Shown in pieces: positions 42,893 to 54,145 of a DNA stretch of 64,000 bases (within the stretch, counting starts at the first letter, position 1; the number at the start of each line of letters is the position of its first letter). Position numbers and translations under genes: made by a program. This stretch comes from Amborella trichopoda (lineage: Eukaryota > Streptophyta > Magnoliopsida > Amborellales > Amborellaceae). Under the pieces are notes generated by a model. The model was not told the DNA's origin and searched no databases. It saw only the letters and a list, made by a program, of their open reading frames with translations. The stretch covers positions 2,334,852 through 2,398,851 of the forward strand of contig NW_006494943.1 of assembly GCF_000471905.2 (NCBI RefSeq), given 5' to 3'.

Positions 42893-44567
42893 AATGCATT
42901 CTGAAAAATCGAATAAAATATGAATCATAAAATGGATAGAGAAAATCGAATATTAGATGAATTTAAAGTCAATGAATATTGTTTGTAAAGTAATTTTTGT
43001 ATGGACAAAAATAGAAAAATACAAAATGGGTCAATTTTGGACGAAAATTAAACAGAAAGTCAGTCAACCTGTATTTTTTATTTTTTAAAAAAATTGGCCC
43101 TCAGTCCTAGGATGGCATCCTCAAACAATTTTTTAATTATTATTATTTTTTAGTTTTTTTCTTTAGTAGGGCAATGCTTCAGTGTGAATGGCAGTGCCAG
43201 TCTAAGGCGGTCTGAGGATGCTAACCGCAGATCACCCTGAAGGGCACTAGAGAAGGCGGTCGGAGAATGGGCAGCACATTCCGCCTTTGAATACTTAAAA
43301 AAGTAAGTATTTTCGGTCCGAGGAAGCCAACCTTGGACCACTTTGAAAAGCACCAAAGAAGGCGGTCCAATGATGCTATCATTAGACCAATGGTGCACTG
43401 CCCTAAACATTAGGGCACAACCCTACTATCAAAAAACTCAAAAAAAAAAAAAAAAAAAATTTGCAGTCTGAGGATACTATTCTTCGACCAAAGGGCAATT
43501 TTGAAACAAAGAAAAAACTTAGGTTTGTCAACCTTCTACATAATTTTACCCCAAAATTGGACTCATTTCATAATTTAATCATTTTTGTTGTGTCTGTACG
43601 TAATTCACTCCTGTTTATATGAATTGATTTTGACAAAAATATATTTTTTCCCAAATTTGAATACTAATACTTCAGTCTTTACACCAGCTGCAATACCTGT
43701 AATCATGGTTTGAAAATAATTGATCTGTGATATAGATCGCCCATCTCGAAAACTGGGCCGGATCGGTAGATCAACAATTTGGATTGCAGGATCGGCCAGA
43801 TCGACAAGATCTGACATTCAAAAATTCAAAAAAATAACCGAAAATCTTAAAAAACAGTCTATTAGATTTTTTCAAAAACAAAATTTTTATTGCATTACAA
43901 TTTTTAATTATTTTTATTGAAAATACACATGTACTGAGAAGCTATCTCATGTCTGAATGTTTGTTATCCATAACAGTCATTTTATTGTCAAATGAATTTT
44001 AAAATGCAGCTCATTTCAAAAAAAGGAATCTTTAACTCAAATCTATTGTGAAAAAAGAGGACATATATAATAGTTTTGGATCTAATATATAGACCCTACA
44101 AATATATAGACCTAATATGTAATAATTAGTTTGTGTAAAAATATAGCGTTTATAAACATGAACTTGTAATCATGCTTTAATAGAAAAATAGATAGATAAT
44201 TTCATCCATATAATGTGGAATAATGGATAGAGCAACTTGAAAATAAATTTCAAAGTGGATTTATGGACTAAACGTGCCCATGCCCAAGGATGTAGTTTTA
44301 TGATTTTCTTTTAAAATATCTCATGAACAAGTATTATATTTTTTTAAAAAAATATCCTATAAAGTAATATAATTTTTTACTTTTAAATATCCCATAAGTT
44401 AAATTATTTTTCTTTTTTAAATATCATAATGAACTAATATAATTCATCCCACATTTTATTAGCCAGAACCCGATCGGAAAAATCGTCTTCGACGTTCTCT
44501 CGAACGGTACAAATTGTCACAAACACAATGAAATGTTTAATCGTAAATACTTTGCGAGTGTTTATGA
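42893..44567 (-). repeat. 1.7-kb unclassified repeat, copy B (inverted to copy A)
   Basis: Reverse complement of 17,492-19,240 over almost the whole length, with visible divergence and small indels. It carries the same landmarks in reverse order: ATGAATCATAAAATGGATA at about 42,919, hairpin array 43,195-43,400, open block with shared stop at 43,605, GATC-rich block at about 43,735-43,810, AT-rich arm, and the CATAAACACT end at 44,567. A short GA microsatellite abuts that end, as an AT microsatellite does in copy A. Confidence 0.75.
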
Positions 44568-44901
44568 TATGGAGAGAGAGAGAGTATATGATATCTTTTT
44601 AGAACCTGGTCTATTTAATCGATGAACCATGCAATTGACGCATAACTTGTTCCTAAAGTGAAAGGAAGCAGTCCCCCTTTATATTATTAAATTCTAAAAA
44701 TTTCTTAAATTATGAAAATTTCGAGTCTGTGTTAGTTTCGAAGGATCGCTAGTCCATCAAAAACTTGAGTTTCAACCGAGGTTTAAAAAAGTTGTTGTCG
44801 TGAAAAGAACGCTTTTGACGATTTGCTCCTCATTTTCCTGTGGGCACGAAGTGCCACATTGGTGCCCTATGCAAGGGGTTTTAAGTACTTGCCCTTGCAC
44901 G

Positions 44902-45806
44902 NNNNNNNNNNNNNNNNNNNNNNNNNNNNNNNNNNNNNNNNNNNNNNNNNNNNNNNNNNNNNNNNNNNNNNNNNNNNNNNNNNNNNNNNNNNNNNNNNNN
45001 NNNNNNNNNNNNNNNNNNNNNNNNNNNNNNNNNNNNNNNNNNNNNNNNNNNNNNNNNNNNNNNNNNNNNNNNNNNNNNNNNNNNNNNNNNNNNNNNNNNN
45101 NNNNNNNNNNNNNNNNNNNNNNNNNNNNNNNNNNNNNNNNNNNNNNNNNNNNNNNNNNNNNNNNNNNNNNNNNNNNNNNNNNNNNNNNNNNNNNNNNNNN
45201 NNNNNNNNNNNNNNNNNNNNNNNNNNNNNNNNNNNNNNNNNNNNNNNNNNNNNNNNNNNNNNNNNNNNNNNNNNNNNNNNNNNNNNNNNNNNNNNNNNNN
45301 NNNNNNNNNNNNNNNNNNNNNNNNNNNNNNNNNNNNNNNNNNNNNNNNNNNNNNNNNNNNNNNNNNNNNNNNNNNNNNNNNNNNNNNNNNNNNNNNNNNN
45401 NNNNNNNNNNNNNNNNNNNNNNNNNNNNNNNNNNNNNNNNNNNNNNNNNNNNNNNNNNNNNNNNNNNNNNNNNNNNNNNNNNNNNNNNNNNNNNNNNNNN
45501 NNNNNNNNNNNNNNNNNNNNNNNNNNNNNNNNNNNNNNNNNNNNNNNNNNNNNNNNNNNNNNNNNNNNNNNNNNNNNNNNNNNNNNNNNNNNNNNNNNNN
45601 NNNNNNNNNNNNNNNNNNNNNNNNNNNNNNNNNNNNNNNNNNNNNNNNNNNNNNNNNNNNNNNNNNNNNNNNNNNNNNNNNNNNNNNNNNNNNNNNNNNN
45701 NNNNNNNNNNNNNNNNNNNNNNNNNNNNNNNNNNNNNNNNNNNNNNNNNNNNNNNNNNNNNNNNNNNNNNNNNNNNNNNNNNNNNNNNNNNNNNNNNNNN
45801 NNNNNN
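44902..45806. other. Assembly gap (905 N)
   Basis: Run of N. The left flank ends ..CCCTTGCACG and the right flank begins CACGCAATCATGG. Open frames crossing it are artefacts. Confidence 0.99.
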
Positions 45807-46975
45807 CACGCAATCATGGTAAGTTTCAATTACATATAATTACAAAACAATATTCCATATAAATTTACAAAAATTAGATTATACATGAAAAGATTTGGCC
45901 CTCTACTAAGAAACTTCATATAAATAATTTCATAGTTGGCTCTCCACCATGTAATTTTAATTTTGTAAATATGATCACATTAAAATTACATTAATAATAT
46001 TATTTTGAATGAATATAAATATATAAAAAATAATCTTATTTATATAATTATGTTAAAATTGTTATTGCGATATTGAAATTTTTATATACTTTAGATTGTA
46101 ATTTTAAATTAATATACCTATAAATTTAATAAATAATAACAAATAACTTATTTCTTTTTTATAATATACAAAAATAAAGTACATATAATTAAGTTTTAAT
46201 TACATATAATTACAATAACAAAATTGCATATAATAATTACAAAACTTAACATAATTATGTCAAATTGTTATTTATTAATATAATTATGTTAAACTTATGT
46301 CAGTATAATTATTTTTATATACATTAAAATATTTTTAAATTATATAGAAGTGTTTTTTAATATTTTTAAATTATTTTGATACAATATTATAATGCTATAT
46401 TATAATTAATAATTGTATAAATATCCAGAAAGGAAAAGCTTCTAAAAATTTACCTATTTTTACAACATAATGAAAGTACATAATGCACCACTCCTAATTT
46501 CTTTTAGAAATAAAAAAAACATTACTTTTAGAGAATTACAGTGATTTTTTGAAACAAAATTGAAACGAAAATTGCCAATTCAGCTGATTCTCCAAACCGA
46601 TCTACCGATTCGATACGGGTACGGATGTGAATGACTTGGGTTGCGGATCCGCTTTTTCAAACACTTGCAATAACCATTTAGCATTAAGAGTTACCAAAAC
46701 TCTTTTAATAAATTTGCTCCTCGCAGCTGTACGGATTAAAGACTGATATCCTATATAATTCCTCGCAATAACCAAAAAAAATCTACCCCTTTTTCAAGAG
46801 GGTACAAACTTTAATGTAAAATTGTTAGAAAATTTATATTTTATTGAAAAATTTATCTTTTATTGAAAACATTATCAAAAGAATCCATAATTTAGATATT
46901 TAATGTTCTAGCCCTTCTCTAGCCTTTGAAATTGAACCAAAAAACCTATAAAATGTTAAATAGCCCTCCTTATGA
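45807..46975. other. Very AT-rich DNA, no gene seen
   Basis: Contains recurrent ATTACATATAATTACA-type words (45,828, 46,185, 46,198, 46,225) and TAATTATGTTAAA words, so probably decayed repeats. Around 46,580-46,660 a CCGATCTACCGATTCGATAC stretch recalls the GATC-rich block of the 1.7-kb repeat. Confidence 0.5.
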
Positions 46976-46980
46976 TTGTG

Positions 46981-47877
46981 TTAACGAATACAAACCTCAG
47001 ATGGGGTAATGACTGCATAGGGTAGCTTAAGCACCCCGTCGTCGAAACTGATTTTTAAGTTGGCATCGCACGGGCTCACTTGGAACTTCACCCGGGCATC
47101 ATGTAGCGCCGTGGCTGATGGTACCTTCTTGTGATACGGCTCCGGGTTTCTTAGCCCCTCTTCAACTACAGGAAAGTGGCACCCCGGCGTCGTCATTTGG
47201 TAAACATGAAGCGGATGCATCCCCTTAATGTTCGTCGAAGTGCACTTATCACTCCAATAGAGCTCATACGCCACCTTATGCGCCTCGGCGGCATGGGAGC
47301 GTTCCCTCAAGGGGTCCAACAAAGTCTGCAAGACCAGCAACGGGATTTGGTTTTCAGACAGCAACAGGTCCTCAGTCTTGTTGTCGGAGAAGAACTCCGC
47401 CCTATTGGGGCCGAACACCGGGTCGTCGTCTGTGTAGCCTGTTGTGTCCTTATCTATGGTGGTGCGGTGGAGTTCAAGCAAGAAGCAACCGTCGAGCAGC
47501 ATCATGTTAAGGAACTCCGGGATCTCCATTCTGGGCAGCTCATCAGGCCACTCATAGCAGGCCCTGAGCTTCCGCTCCACAGTTTCGAGGATCACTAGGT
47601 AGACGTCGGCCGAGTGTTTCGAGCGATCAAGGAAGTGGAGGAATGCACGACGCATGTGGTGCTCCATGGGTTGGAGGTGAGGGCTGCCGTGGTGCAGTGG
47701 GCCGAGCGAAACAAGCCTGGGAGTGAAGGACCCTTTATGGAAGTCATGGAGGTAGGACGGGATTTTGTAAATACAACGATGTGACCATTCCACCGCCTCT
47801 TACTCTCGGTTTAATTTGACATTCCCATTCACTACATCAATAACCCATTGCCTGTCCGATTGCTCCCTGCCTTGCAT
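46981..47877 (-). pseudogene. DUF247 (UPF0481) gene, N-terminal part; copy 1
   Basis: Likely native start ATG 47,877: codons 1-25 read MQGREQSDRQWVIDVVNGNV and KLNRE, then TAA (47,802-47,800), then the frame stays open for more than 270 codons. The usual DUF247 motifs follow: CIYKIPSYL, FTPRLVSLGPLHHG, PMEHHMRRAFLHFL, MMLLDGCFLLELHR and SENQIPLLVLQTL. A downstream ATG at 47,793 could still start a 270-codon protein. It ends at ..GVLKLPYAVITPSEV and a stop, just where the family's RNLIAFEQ half and C-terminal membrane anchor should begin, so about 140 residues are missing. A partial duplicate lies upstream at 49.3-50.0 kb. Probably a pseudogene; a short soluble product from the second ATG cannot be excluded. 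Confidence 0.88.
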
Positions 47878-48056
47878 ATTTGTAATCGGACAGTGTTAAG
47901 GACTTTTTAGAGCTGGAGAGGCTCCACTTAATCAATAGACAAGTGGTCTCTCAGATCACGCATTAAGCATTTAACAATGATGAGAAGAATCGGAATACTC
48001 TTATAGGAAGTATGTCGTAGCTTTAGCTTAATTTCTTAAGAATATCCAATGACATG
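47878..48056 (-). promoter_or_regulatory. Upstream region of DUF247 copy 1, shared with copy 2
   Basis: GGACTTTTTAGAG..GGAGAGGCTCCACT.. and ..GTAGCTTTAGCTTAA..CAATGACA align with 49,800-50,010 upstream of copy 2. The duplication therefore included the promoter side. No TATA box is convincing. Confidence 0.6.
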
Positions 48057-48059
48057 AGA

Positions 48060-49345
48060 GGGGCGTCGACCCTAGGGAGGAAAGAGAGAGAGTTTATGGG
48101 AGGGAGAAAGGTGTATGGAGATGGGGGAGAAAATCCCTATTTATCATAAAATTTAGATTTAAGGTTTTTTTAGAGTTTCCCATAGTTTGTCTCTTTTTTA
48201 ATATTGAATATGGACCATTAATCAAGGTGATTTGTGGGGTGAGAGATCTGAACCATCATTTCCATAGATGGGCCATCAACATTATGGAAGGTGCATGAAC
48301 CATTATCCCCTTTCTTAAACCACTTTCCCGTCAATATATTTAAATAAAATAAATATAATACATTCCATAAAATTGCATGATCCCATCTCACATATTCCAT
48401 AAGGACATGTCAAATATTATCAAGTTAATATATACTTCCATATTTAAACAAGAAAGGATCAATATTTACTATATACTTAAATTGATCATATCTCTTAAAG
48501 ATTTGACCACATGCTACAAATCAAACTTACCAAAACTTAAATGACTTGAACACAAAGCAATCAAGAAATAATCCAAAGGGGTGGGGTGTGCCACCCCTAT
48601 GTGGCACATGTGGGCCCCCCACCCACATGCTACATGGTGGGCCCATGTGCACTATGGGCCCCTATGTAATTTTATAAATATTTTTTAAAATTAAATCAAA
48701 ACTTTAATTTATATTTGAATTTTTATAACTTTGTAAAATCGATAACTGTGATTTTATAAGTCCAAAAATCATAAATAAAATATTGAGAGATTCATAAAAA
48801 TTCAAATAATAAAACTAAAATCATTTCAATAATAAAATGAACACAATTAAATTCATATGATGGGAAATTCAATCTGTAATTATGGGATACTCCACCTTCA
48901 ATTGCGGACTACAGACCGCACTTGTTTTATCGAACCGACTCAGTGTTTCCCATGACCCACAGTCCAAGCAGGGGCTCATTAGCGGGTCATCAAAGTCTGC
49001 CCGATGAGTCAAAGCGTCACAATCCCTATATGTGGATTATAGGTCGTCTCTTAGAGATGAGTCAATGTCACCATGACCTGATGCGACCACAACTCTATAG
49101 TGTATGGGGGTACCTCTAGCACATGCATACGCTTCACCCAAAAGGTGAATAATTAGCTTTTCCGAATGATCTATCGATATGCATGCCATGTGATAGAACA
49201 TAGATGAGGTTTTGGCCCCCCTCTCTGTAGGCCTACCATCACACACAATGGTCACACAGTCTCTCGGCTCACTCATCCAGGCATAAGCTCCGACCTCATA
49301 AAGGGCTAACCCAAAACCCTTCTCAGTTTATTCTTTATGCCCAAG
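48060..49345. other. Unclassified insert between the two DUF247 copies
   Basis: About 1.3 kb separates the homologous blocks. It has a GA-rich start (48,075-48,130), AT-rich DNA, a palindrome-rich GC island (48,572-48,664) and a GC-balanced stretch (48,885-49,330) with ACTACAGACCGCAC, GGGGCTCATTAGCGGGTCAT and similar words. It resembles an antisense LTR in composition, but no LTR ends, primer site or coding domain is visible. Confidence 0.4.
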
Positions 49346-49346
49346 T

Positions 49347-49799
49347 ACTATTGGGGCCGAACACTGGGTCATCGTCTGCATAGCCTCTTGTGTCGTCAGC
49401 TTCCGTGGTGTGGTGGAGGTCAAGCAAGAAGCAGCCGTCGAGCAACATCATGTTAAGGAACTCGGGGCTCTCCATTGCAGGCCCTGAGCGTCTACTCTAT
49501 GGCTTGGATCACCTCCAGGCAGACATCAGCCGAGTGTTGCAAGCGATCAAGGAAGTGGAGGAGCGCACGATGGTTGTGGTGCTCCATGGGTTGCAGGTGA
49601 GGGATGCCATTGTACAACGGGCCCAACGAAACAATCCGGGGAGTTATGAGGCCCCTTTATGGAGCTTTTGGAGGTAGGACAGGATTTTGTAAATGCAACG
49701 ATGCTTTCATTCCCCCAGCTCCTCCTCTAGGTTCAGTCTGACATTCCCATTCACTATATGAATGACCCATTGCCTGTCCGATTGCTGCCTGCGTTGCAT
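49347..49799 (-). pseudogene. DUF247 partial duplicate, copy 2
   Basis: Near-identical blocks to 47,408-47,877 in the same orientation. From ATG 49,799 it reads MQRRQQSDRQWVIHIVNGNV, RLNLEEELGE, then TGA where copy 1 has Trp, then KHRCIYKILSYLQK and more stops. A 26-bp deletion near 49,475 (CTCTCCATTGCAGGCCCTGA against the longer copy 1 form) shifts the frame. It stops at the block equivalent to DDDPVFGP, so only the N-terminal ~150 codons were duplicated. Without the copy-1 stop at codon 26, it shows that this stop is derived and not an intron feature. Confidence 0.85.
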
Positions 49800-50009
49800 A
49801 TTTGTAATCTCACATTGGACGGACTTTTTTGAGGTCGAAAGGCTCCACTAATCGATATATAGGTCTCTCTGATGACGCATGAGGTTTAGAACAAAGATGA
49901 GGTTGTGGATTATTTAGATAAGATGAGGAGGGTTGGGGTGAGCAGTTTCTTGTAGAAGTCTGCTATGGTTTTAGCGTAAATGCTTTAGAAGTTTCAATGA
50001 CAGGAAACA

Positions 50010-51150
50010 AGGAAAACTTTTGACTACAAAACAAGCCTCAAACCGGATGCCATGAGACCTTAGAGATACTCTCGACGCTTTTCTTGGACAGCTGAGTGTA
50101 AGAGAGAGAGAAGAGAGATATGTTCTCTTTTTCTTGGAAAGTTTTATTGAAATGAAATAGTTAATATTTTACCCATATTTATTTTGAGCAAATTATATAC
50201 GGATATTATTGGGAGGGGTCAATTATCAAATAGGATCGTGTTTTCTAAAAATCACGAGTACTACCCCCTCACCCTGAGGTATTTTTTTTTTTTCAAAATT
50301 GTCCCAATCCGACAACGCGACACAAGACAAGAGGAGGTCTATTTTATCTCCCCTTCTCTCTTCTTTCTCACTATTCTTACCTCCCGCCTCTCTCTATTCC
50401 TTCCCCTATCTTTTCTCCTTTACGGTCTTTTATGGTATCAATTTCACAGGGTTCATTCTTTCTTTTACGTCCCATCTTTTCCTGCTTTCTCCCTTAAAAG
50501 CATAAATTTCCCCTCTTTTCCATTCATGACTTCAGGTAAATTATGCTTGTGTGATGTCTCCCATCGAAACAAAAATCGCACCTAAAAACCAAACCTTGTG
50601 AATAAAAACCTCATAAAAAATGGTCAAAACAAATAGAGCACATGATTTGTATCGTGTTGTGTCATTTTTGTCTGGACGATACGATGTGTCGTCTACAAAT
50701 TTTTTGAACCACACAAACTGTGTCGTGTCCAGATGGAATTTCAGTTAAACAAATTTGCCCAGGCCATATCTTATAAACTGTAGATCGGATTCAGGTGATT
50801 ATCCAACCTTTGAAAGATCTTGATCTCCTCTTCAATTTTGAATGAAAAATGGCCCAATTTGGATAAAATTTGAGGGGTCTAGAGGGCTACGACTTTTAGG
50901 TGTCTGTTATGGGGCTAAGGGTGTCAGATCGGGTCTGGGGTAGTTTTCTATATTTATTAGTCTCAAGATTATCTAGGATGACTATTTGGACTACTGGGTA
51001 AGCTTAAAGTATTGGTTTTTACTCCAAAAATGTGATTAGCATATACTTGGTTGTTGTGGTCCCTAGGGTTTACTAGGTTGTTTTCGTCTCTAGGGTTCAT
51101 TAGGCTGTTTTGGTACCTAGGGTTCAAGAACTTAAGAAAAGCTGCCAATT
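50010..51150. other. Spacer, no gene seen
   Basis: Contains a CT-rich block (50,340-50,530), an ATCGTGTTGTGTC..GTGTCGT stretch (50,650-50,735) and TAGGGTT..TAGGTTGTTTT units (51,060-51,125, about three copies of 26 bp). Short frames have no recognisable domain. Confidence 0.45.
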
Positions 51151-51157
51151 TCAAAAT

Positions 51158-51255
51158 TGGTATCTACAGTTGTCTCTCTTTGGTGCACCCTATCATTCGA
51201 GGAACAAGTGGATGACAAAGAAGTAGACACCTGCAGACAATGTCTCTTATCCTCT
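51158..51255 (+). repeat. Dispersed repeat block, copy 2 (shared with 26,296)
   Basis: TATCTACAGTTGTCTCTCTT, TTGGTGCACCC, CGAGGAACAAGTGGATGACA and AAGAAGTAGACACC match copy 1 word by word with divergence. It lies 2.7 kb left of a primer-site-like motif on the opposite strand. Confidence 0.5.
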
Positions 51256-51259
51256 TCAC

Positions 51260-53890
51260 CTAATATCAAATGGTCAGAGGGTATACAGGTTCATTTAGTG
51301 GAGCTGTAACACAAGACGTCGGGTCATCCCACTCATCCTTGCAGTTTCATCCTAGGGTTTATGACATGAGCTTTTTATTGGACATTTTCTCATGCTAATT
51401 CGGACTTCTGAGCTGGATTTTCTACCCATGCCACATGATCTTAGTCTTGACATTCTTTCGATTGTTGAAGCTCTAAATTATAAGTTTTGAATTTGGCAAC
51501 TCCAGCGTTTCTTCTCTCTACTAGGTTTATTTAGAACTACGTGTTTGGCTTATTGCTTGGAATACCTTAAGGCTAGGAAAGCTTTCCTAAAGAAAGGTTA
51601 TCTTAAATTTCGCCGTATTCCTTAAAAGGATTGTCAGTTTATTTCCAAGAGAATAGAGGAAGGTAACGCGGTAACATCATTTACGGGCTTCCAATTCCTT
51701 CGTTTTAGAAAATATTTCAGAAGTTTTAGAAATATAACCAGGAGTTGCAGTGGATTGTACGATTTTAAAAAAGAAATTAAAGTTTTTCAAATCACATGAC
51801 TAAAGGATTTTGTTTTTAATTTTTTTTATTTACTGAAAATATTTAAAAATGTTTGACAATAAATTTCGAAAGAGATTTTAGAAATTTTTTTAAAATTGTG
51901 GAGGTTTGACAGTTTTACCACTTGTGACCCCATTGGTGAACCCTATATGAGCTTGTCGGGTCCTTACTAGGATTTCAAGCCGAGGAATCATGAACTACAT
52001 GTTCATCTTCCAACCTTGGCCCTTGTGTTGTAATTCCAAAGGCAGTTCTTTGAAGTTTTCGGGCAAATCGACATCTTGGCAAGTAAAAGATAGTACCCCT
52101 GAGTGCTCGAAATTTCCTTCGACTGTCCATTTCGTTCCTACCTCACTTACCTTTTAAAGTCCAAATGATCAAGGTCCTTAACAATCAAGCTAATTTTCAT
52201 TAAATTTGTTTTTTGACACTATTCTCACTCAGGAAGAAGGAAGAGAAGATGTTTAGAGATGAAACCGTTTAGAGAATAGATGGAAATGAGAGAGAATTTC
52301 TCTAATTCCATCAGCTTGGGGTCGCTTTCGGGTGTTCAGCCCAATGGCATTTTTTCCAATGCTCGAGGTTCCTTTCGGATTTTTTGCCTAGCAAATTTTG
52401 TTTTCCTCTCATTTCTATTTTGTTTGAAGAAGATGATAAAGAAAGAGAAGGAGAAGGAGAAGAAAAAGAGTCAATAGTACTCTAATTCTTTTTCTTTTTC
52501 TTTTCTTTTTATTTAGCACCTTGCCCCCAAAACCAAATTGGGGCTCTTTCATTCTTCTGTTCTTTAGGTGGCAGGGAGACTCTAATTTCAGTTATTCGTG
52601 GATTTCCATCGCCCTAGGGTTGGTATCAATATCTCTTTTACAATGCTCGTTGAATTTCCATTGAACTTTTCTTTTGAACTACCCTACTTTGAACCGTGAT
52701 TTTCAGACTCAAAATCACTTATAGTTTCTTAGTCCCTCAATCTTTTGTTTGGACAACTAAGCTCATTAGGTTTTTTCCATTAAAGGGATAGTTATGTTAT
52801 TCATTAGGATTTATTGCTTTTGGAGAATGGGGTGTGAATGCCCCATTTTCCAATGCAAGGTGTAAGTGATCATCCCACTCCTTTTTTATTGTCTTTTCTA
52901 TTTAAAATTTTGGGTTGCACTTGAGAAGTTAATTTTGGAGTAGGCTCCTTCTTAGTGCTTGAGTCCAAGTGGGACTCTCGTACAAGAAGAGTGACTAAAT
53001 TAACATTTTGATGGCCTTAGGACGGTTGAGAGTTAATAAATAGGGGTTCAATTTCATCAACTGCCCGTGCTATATCAGATGACTGTACCTCCTTTGAGTG
53101 ATTTGGTGGGACTGCCCTTACAGGGTCTTCTACATCAACAATGGCTTATTCTTTGCTAAATGAAGTCTCTTGATCTGGGGGTGCCCCATTAATTGGGACC
53201 ATGCCTCTGTGGTTAACGACTTCTAGACAGCCTCCCTCTTGTGGAGGTAACATGGGTTAATTTTTTAATATCTAGCACTTCTTCCCATATATATGGATCA
53301 TCCAAGAAACCATGCGAAGGTGGATCAAGAGATACATATTGCGAGTTCTTCAACCTCTTCTCGAGGGAATGGTAAGGCTGACCTTTTCTTCCCTTTCTTT
53401 CAGGTTTTCCTTATTGATTGATCGTGAGAGGGAAACAAGTCAAAATCCACCTGGAAAATTGATCCCTCTACATTATTTGTATTCTATAGAACAAAGATAT
53501 CCCCTTCATCCAAGTTCTTACAATCGCACACCATTTTAGGCGCCTAGATGCCTTGACCTGTGTTTTTTCCTCTTTTTTTTTTTTATTTTTCTTGATTTTC
53601 GAGTAAAGTTGCTCTTAAAATAGAGATTTAGCTTATACTTTTTTTTTTTTTATGTGCAAAGAAAAAAAATAAAAGGTAAATACCTAGCAACAATCTTTTA
53701 TTACATATTTACATGTTTTAAAACAAAAAATGTGGCCCTAAAATGCAATTTTTGGGATTTTTTTTTTTTATAATAAGGAGGACTAGATTATGTTGAAATG
53801 CATTTCTTTTAAAAGGAAAATAACTGAATGTGTTTTTATTTTTTTTTATTTGAGACACCAAAATGTGTTTTTGGCATTGAAAATCTGCTC
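51260..53890. other. Probable degraded retroelement interior, unclassified
   Basis: Mixed-composition DNA, many TTTTT runs and no convincing domain in any frame. A primer-site-like motif at 53,893 (minus) suggests that this is leader sequence of an antisense gypsy element, but no gag or pol was recognised, so the call is weak. Confidence 0.3.
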
Positions 53891-53892
53891 GA

Positions 53893-53914
53893 TTGCCCCA
53901 TGTGGGTGCCAAAC
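53893..53914 (-). promoter_or_regulatory. Possible gypsy (Tat-like) primer-binding site
   Basis: On the minus strand GGCTGTAAACA is followed by GTTTGGCACCCACATGGGGC. Plant Tat-like gypsy elements have TTTGGCGCCCACCGTGGGGC right after the LTR, a close match. The LTR would lie to the right from 53,912. Confidence 0.35.
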
Positions 53915-53915
53915 T

Positions 53916-54145
53916 GTTTACAGCCAAATCCGAGAGAGTTTCCAATGGCGAGAGCCTGTCAAATGGAGCTCCAAACTAATTTAAATATTTAAAATCAATA
54001 GAGATTGTTGTGCCGGTCAAATTACAAAAACGAAAGTCAATCTAGATAGATCGATTTCCTCTTTCGATTGCTCGGAGTGCCAACTGATTTTCTATGCCAC
54101 AAATACTTCTAAAATAATACAAACAAGTTTGAAAAAAAAGAGAGC
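53916..54145. other. Possible LTR remnant and spacer
   Basis: If the primer-site call is right, this begins an antisense LTR (TGTTTACAGCC start on +). The GA-rich minisatellite at 54,145 follows. No second LTR was identified. Confidence 0.3.

Noticed and set aside
47176..47598. 140-codon frame on + across DUF247
   Set aside because: Shadow of the DUF247 coding strand; the minus strand carries the recognisable motifs.
46981..47793. Intact DUF247 gene starting at the ATG at 47,793
   Set aside because: The upstream frame in this copy and in the duplicate shows homologous N-terminal codons before a derived stop, and the C-terminal half with the membrane anchor is absent.
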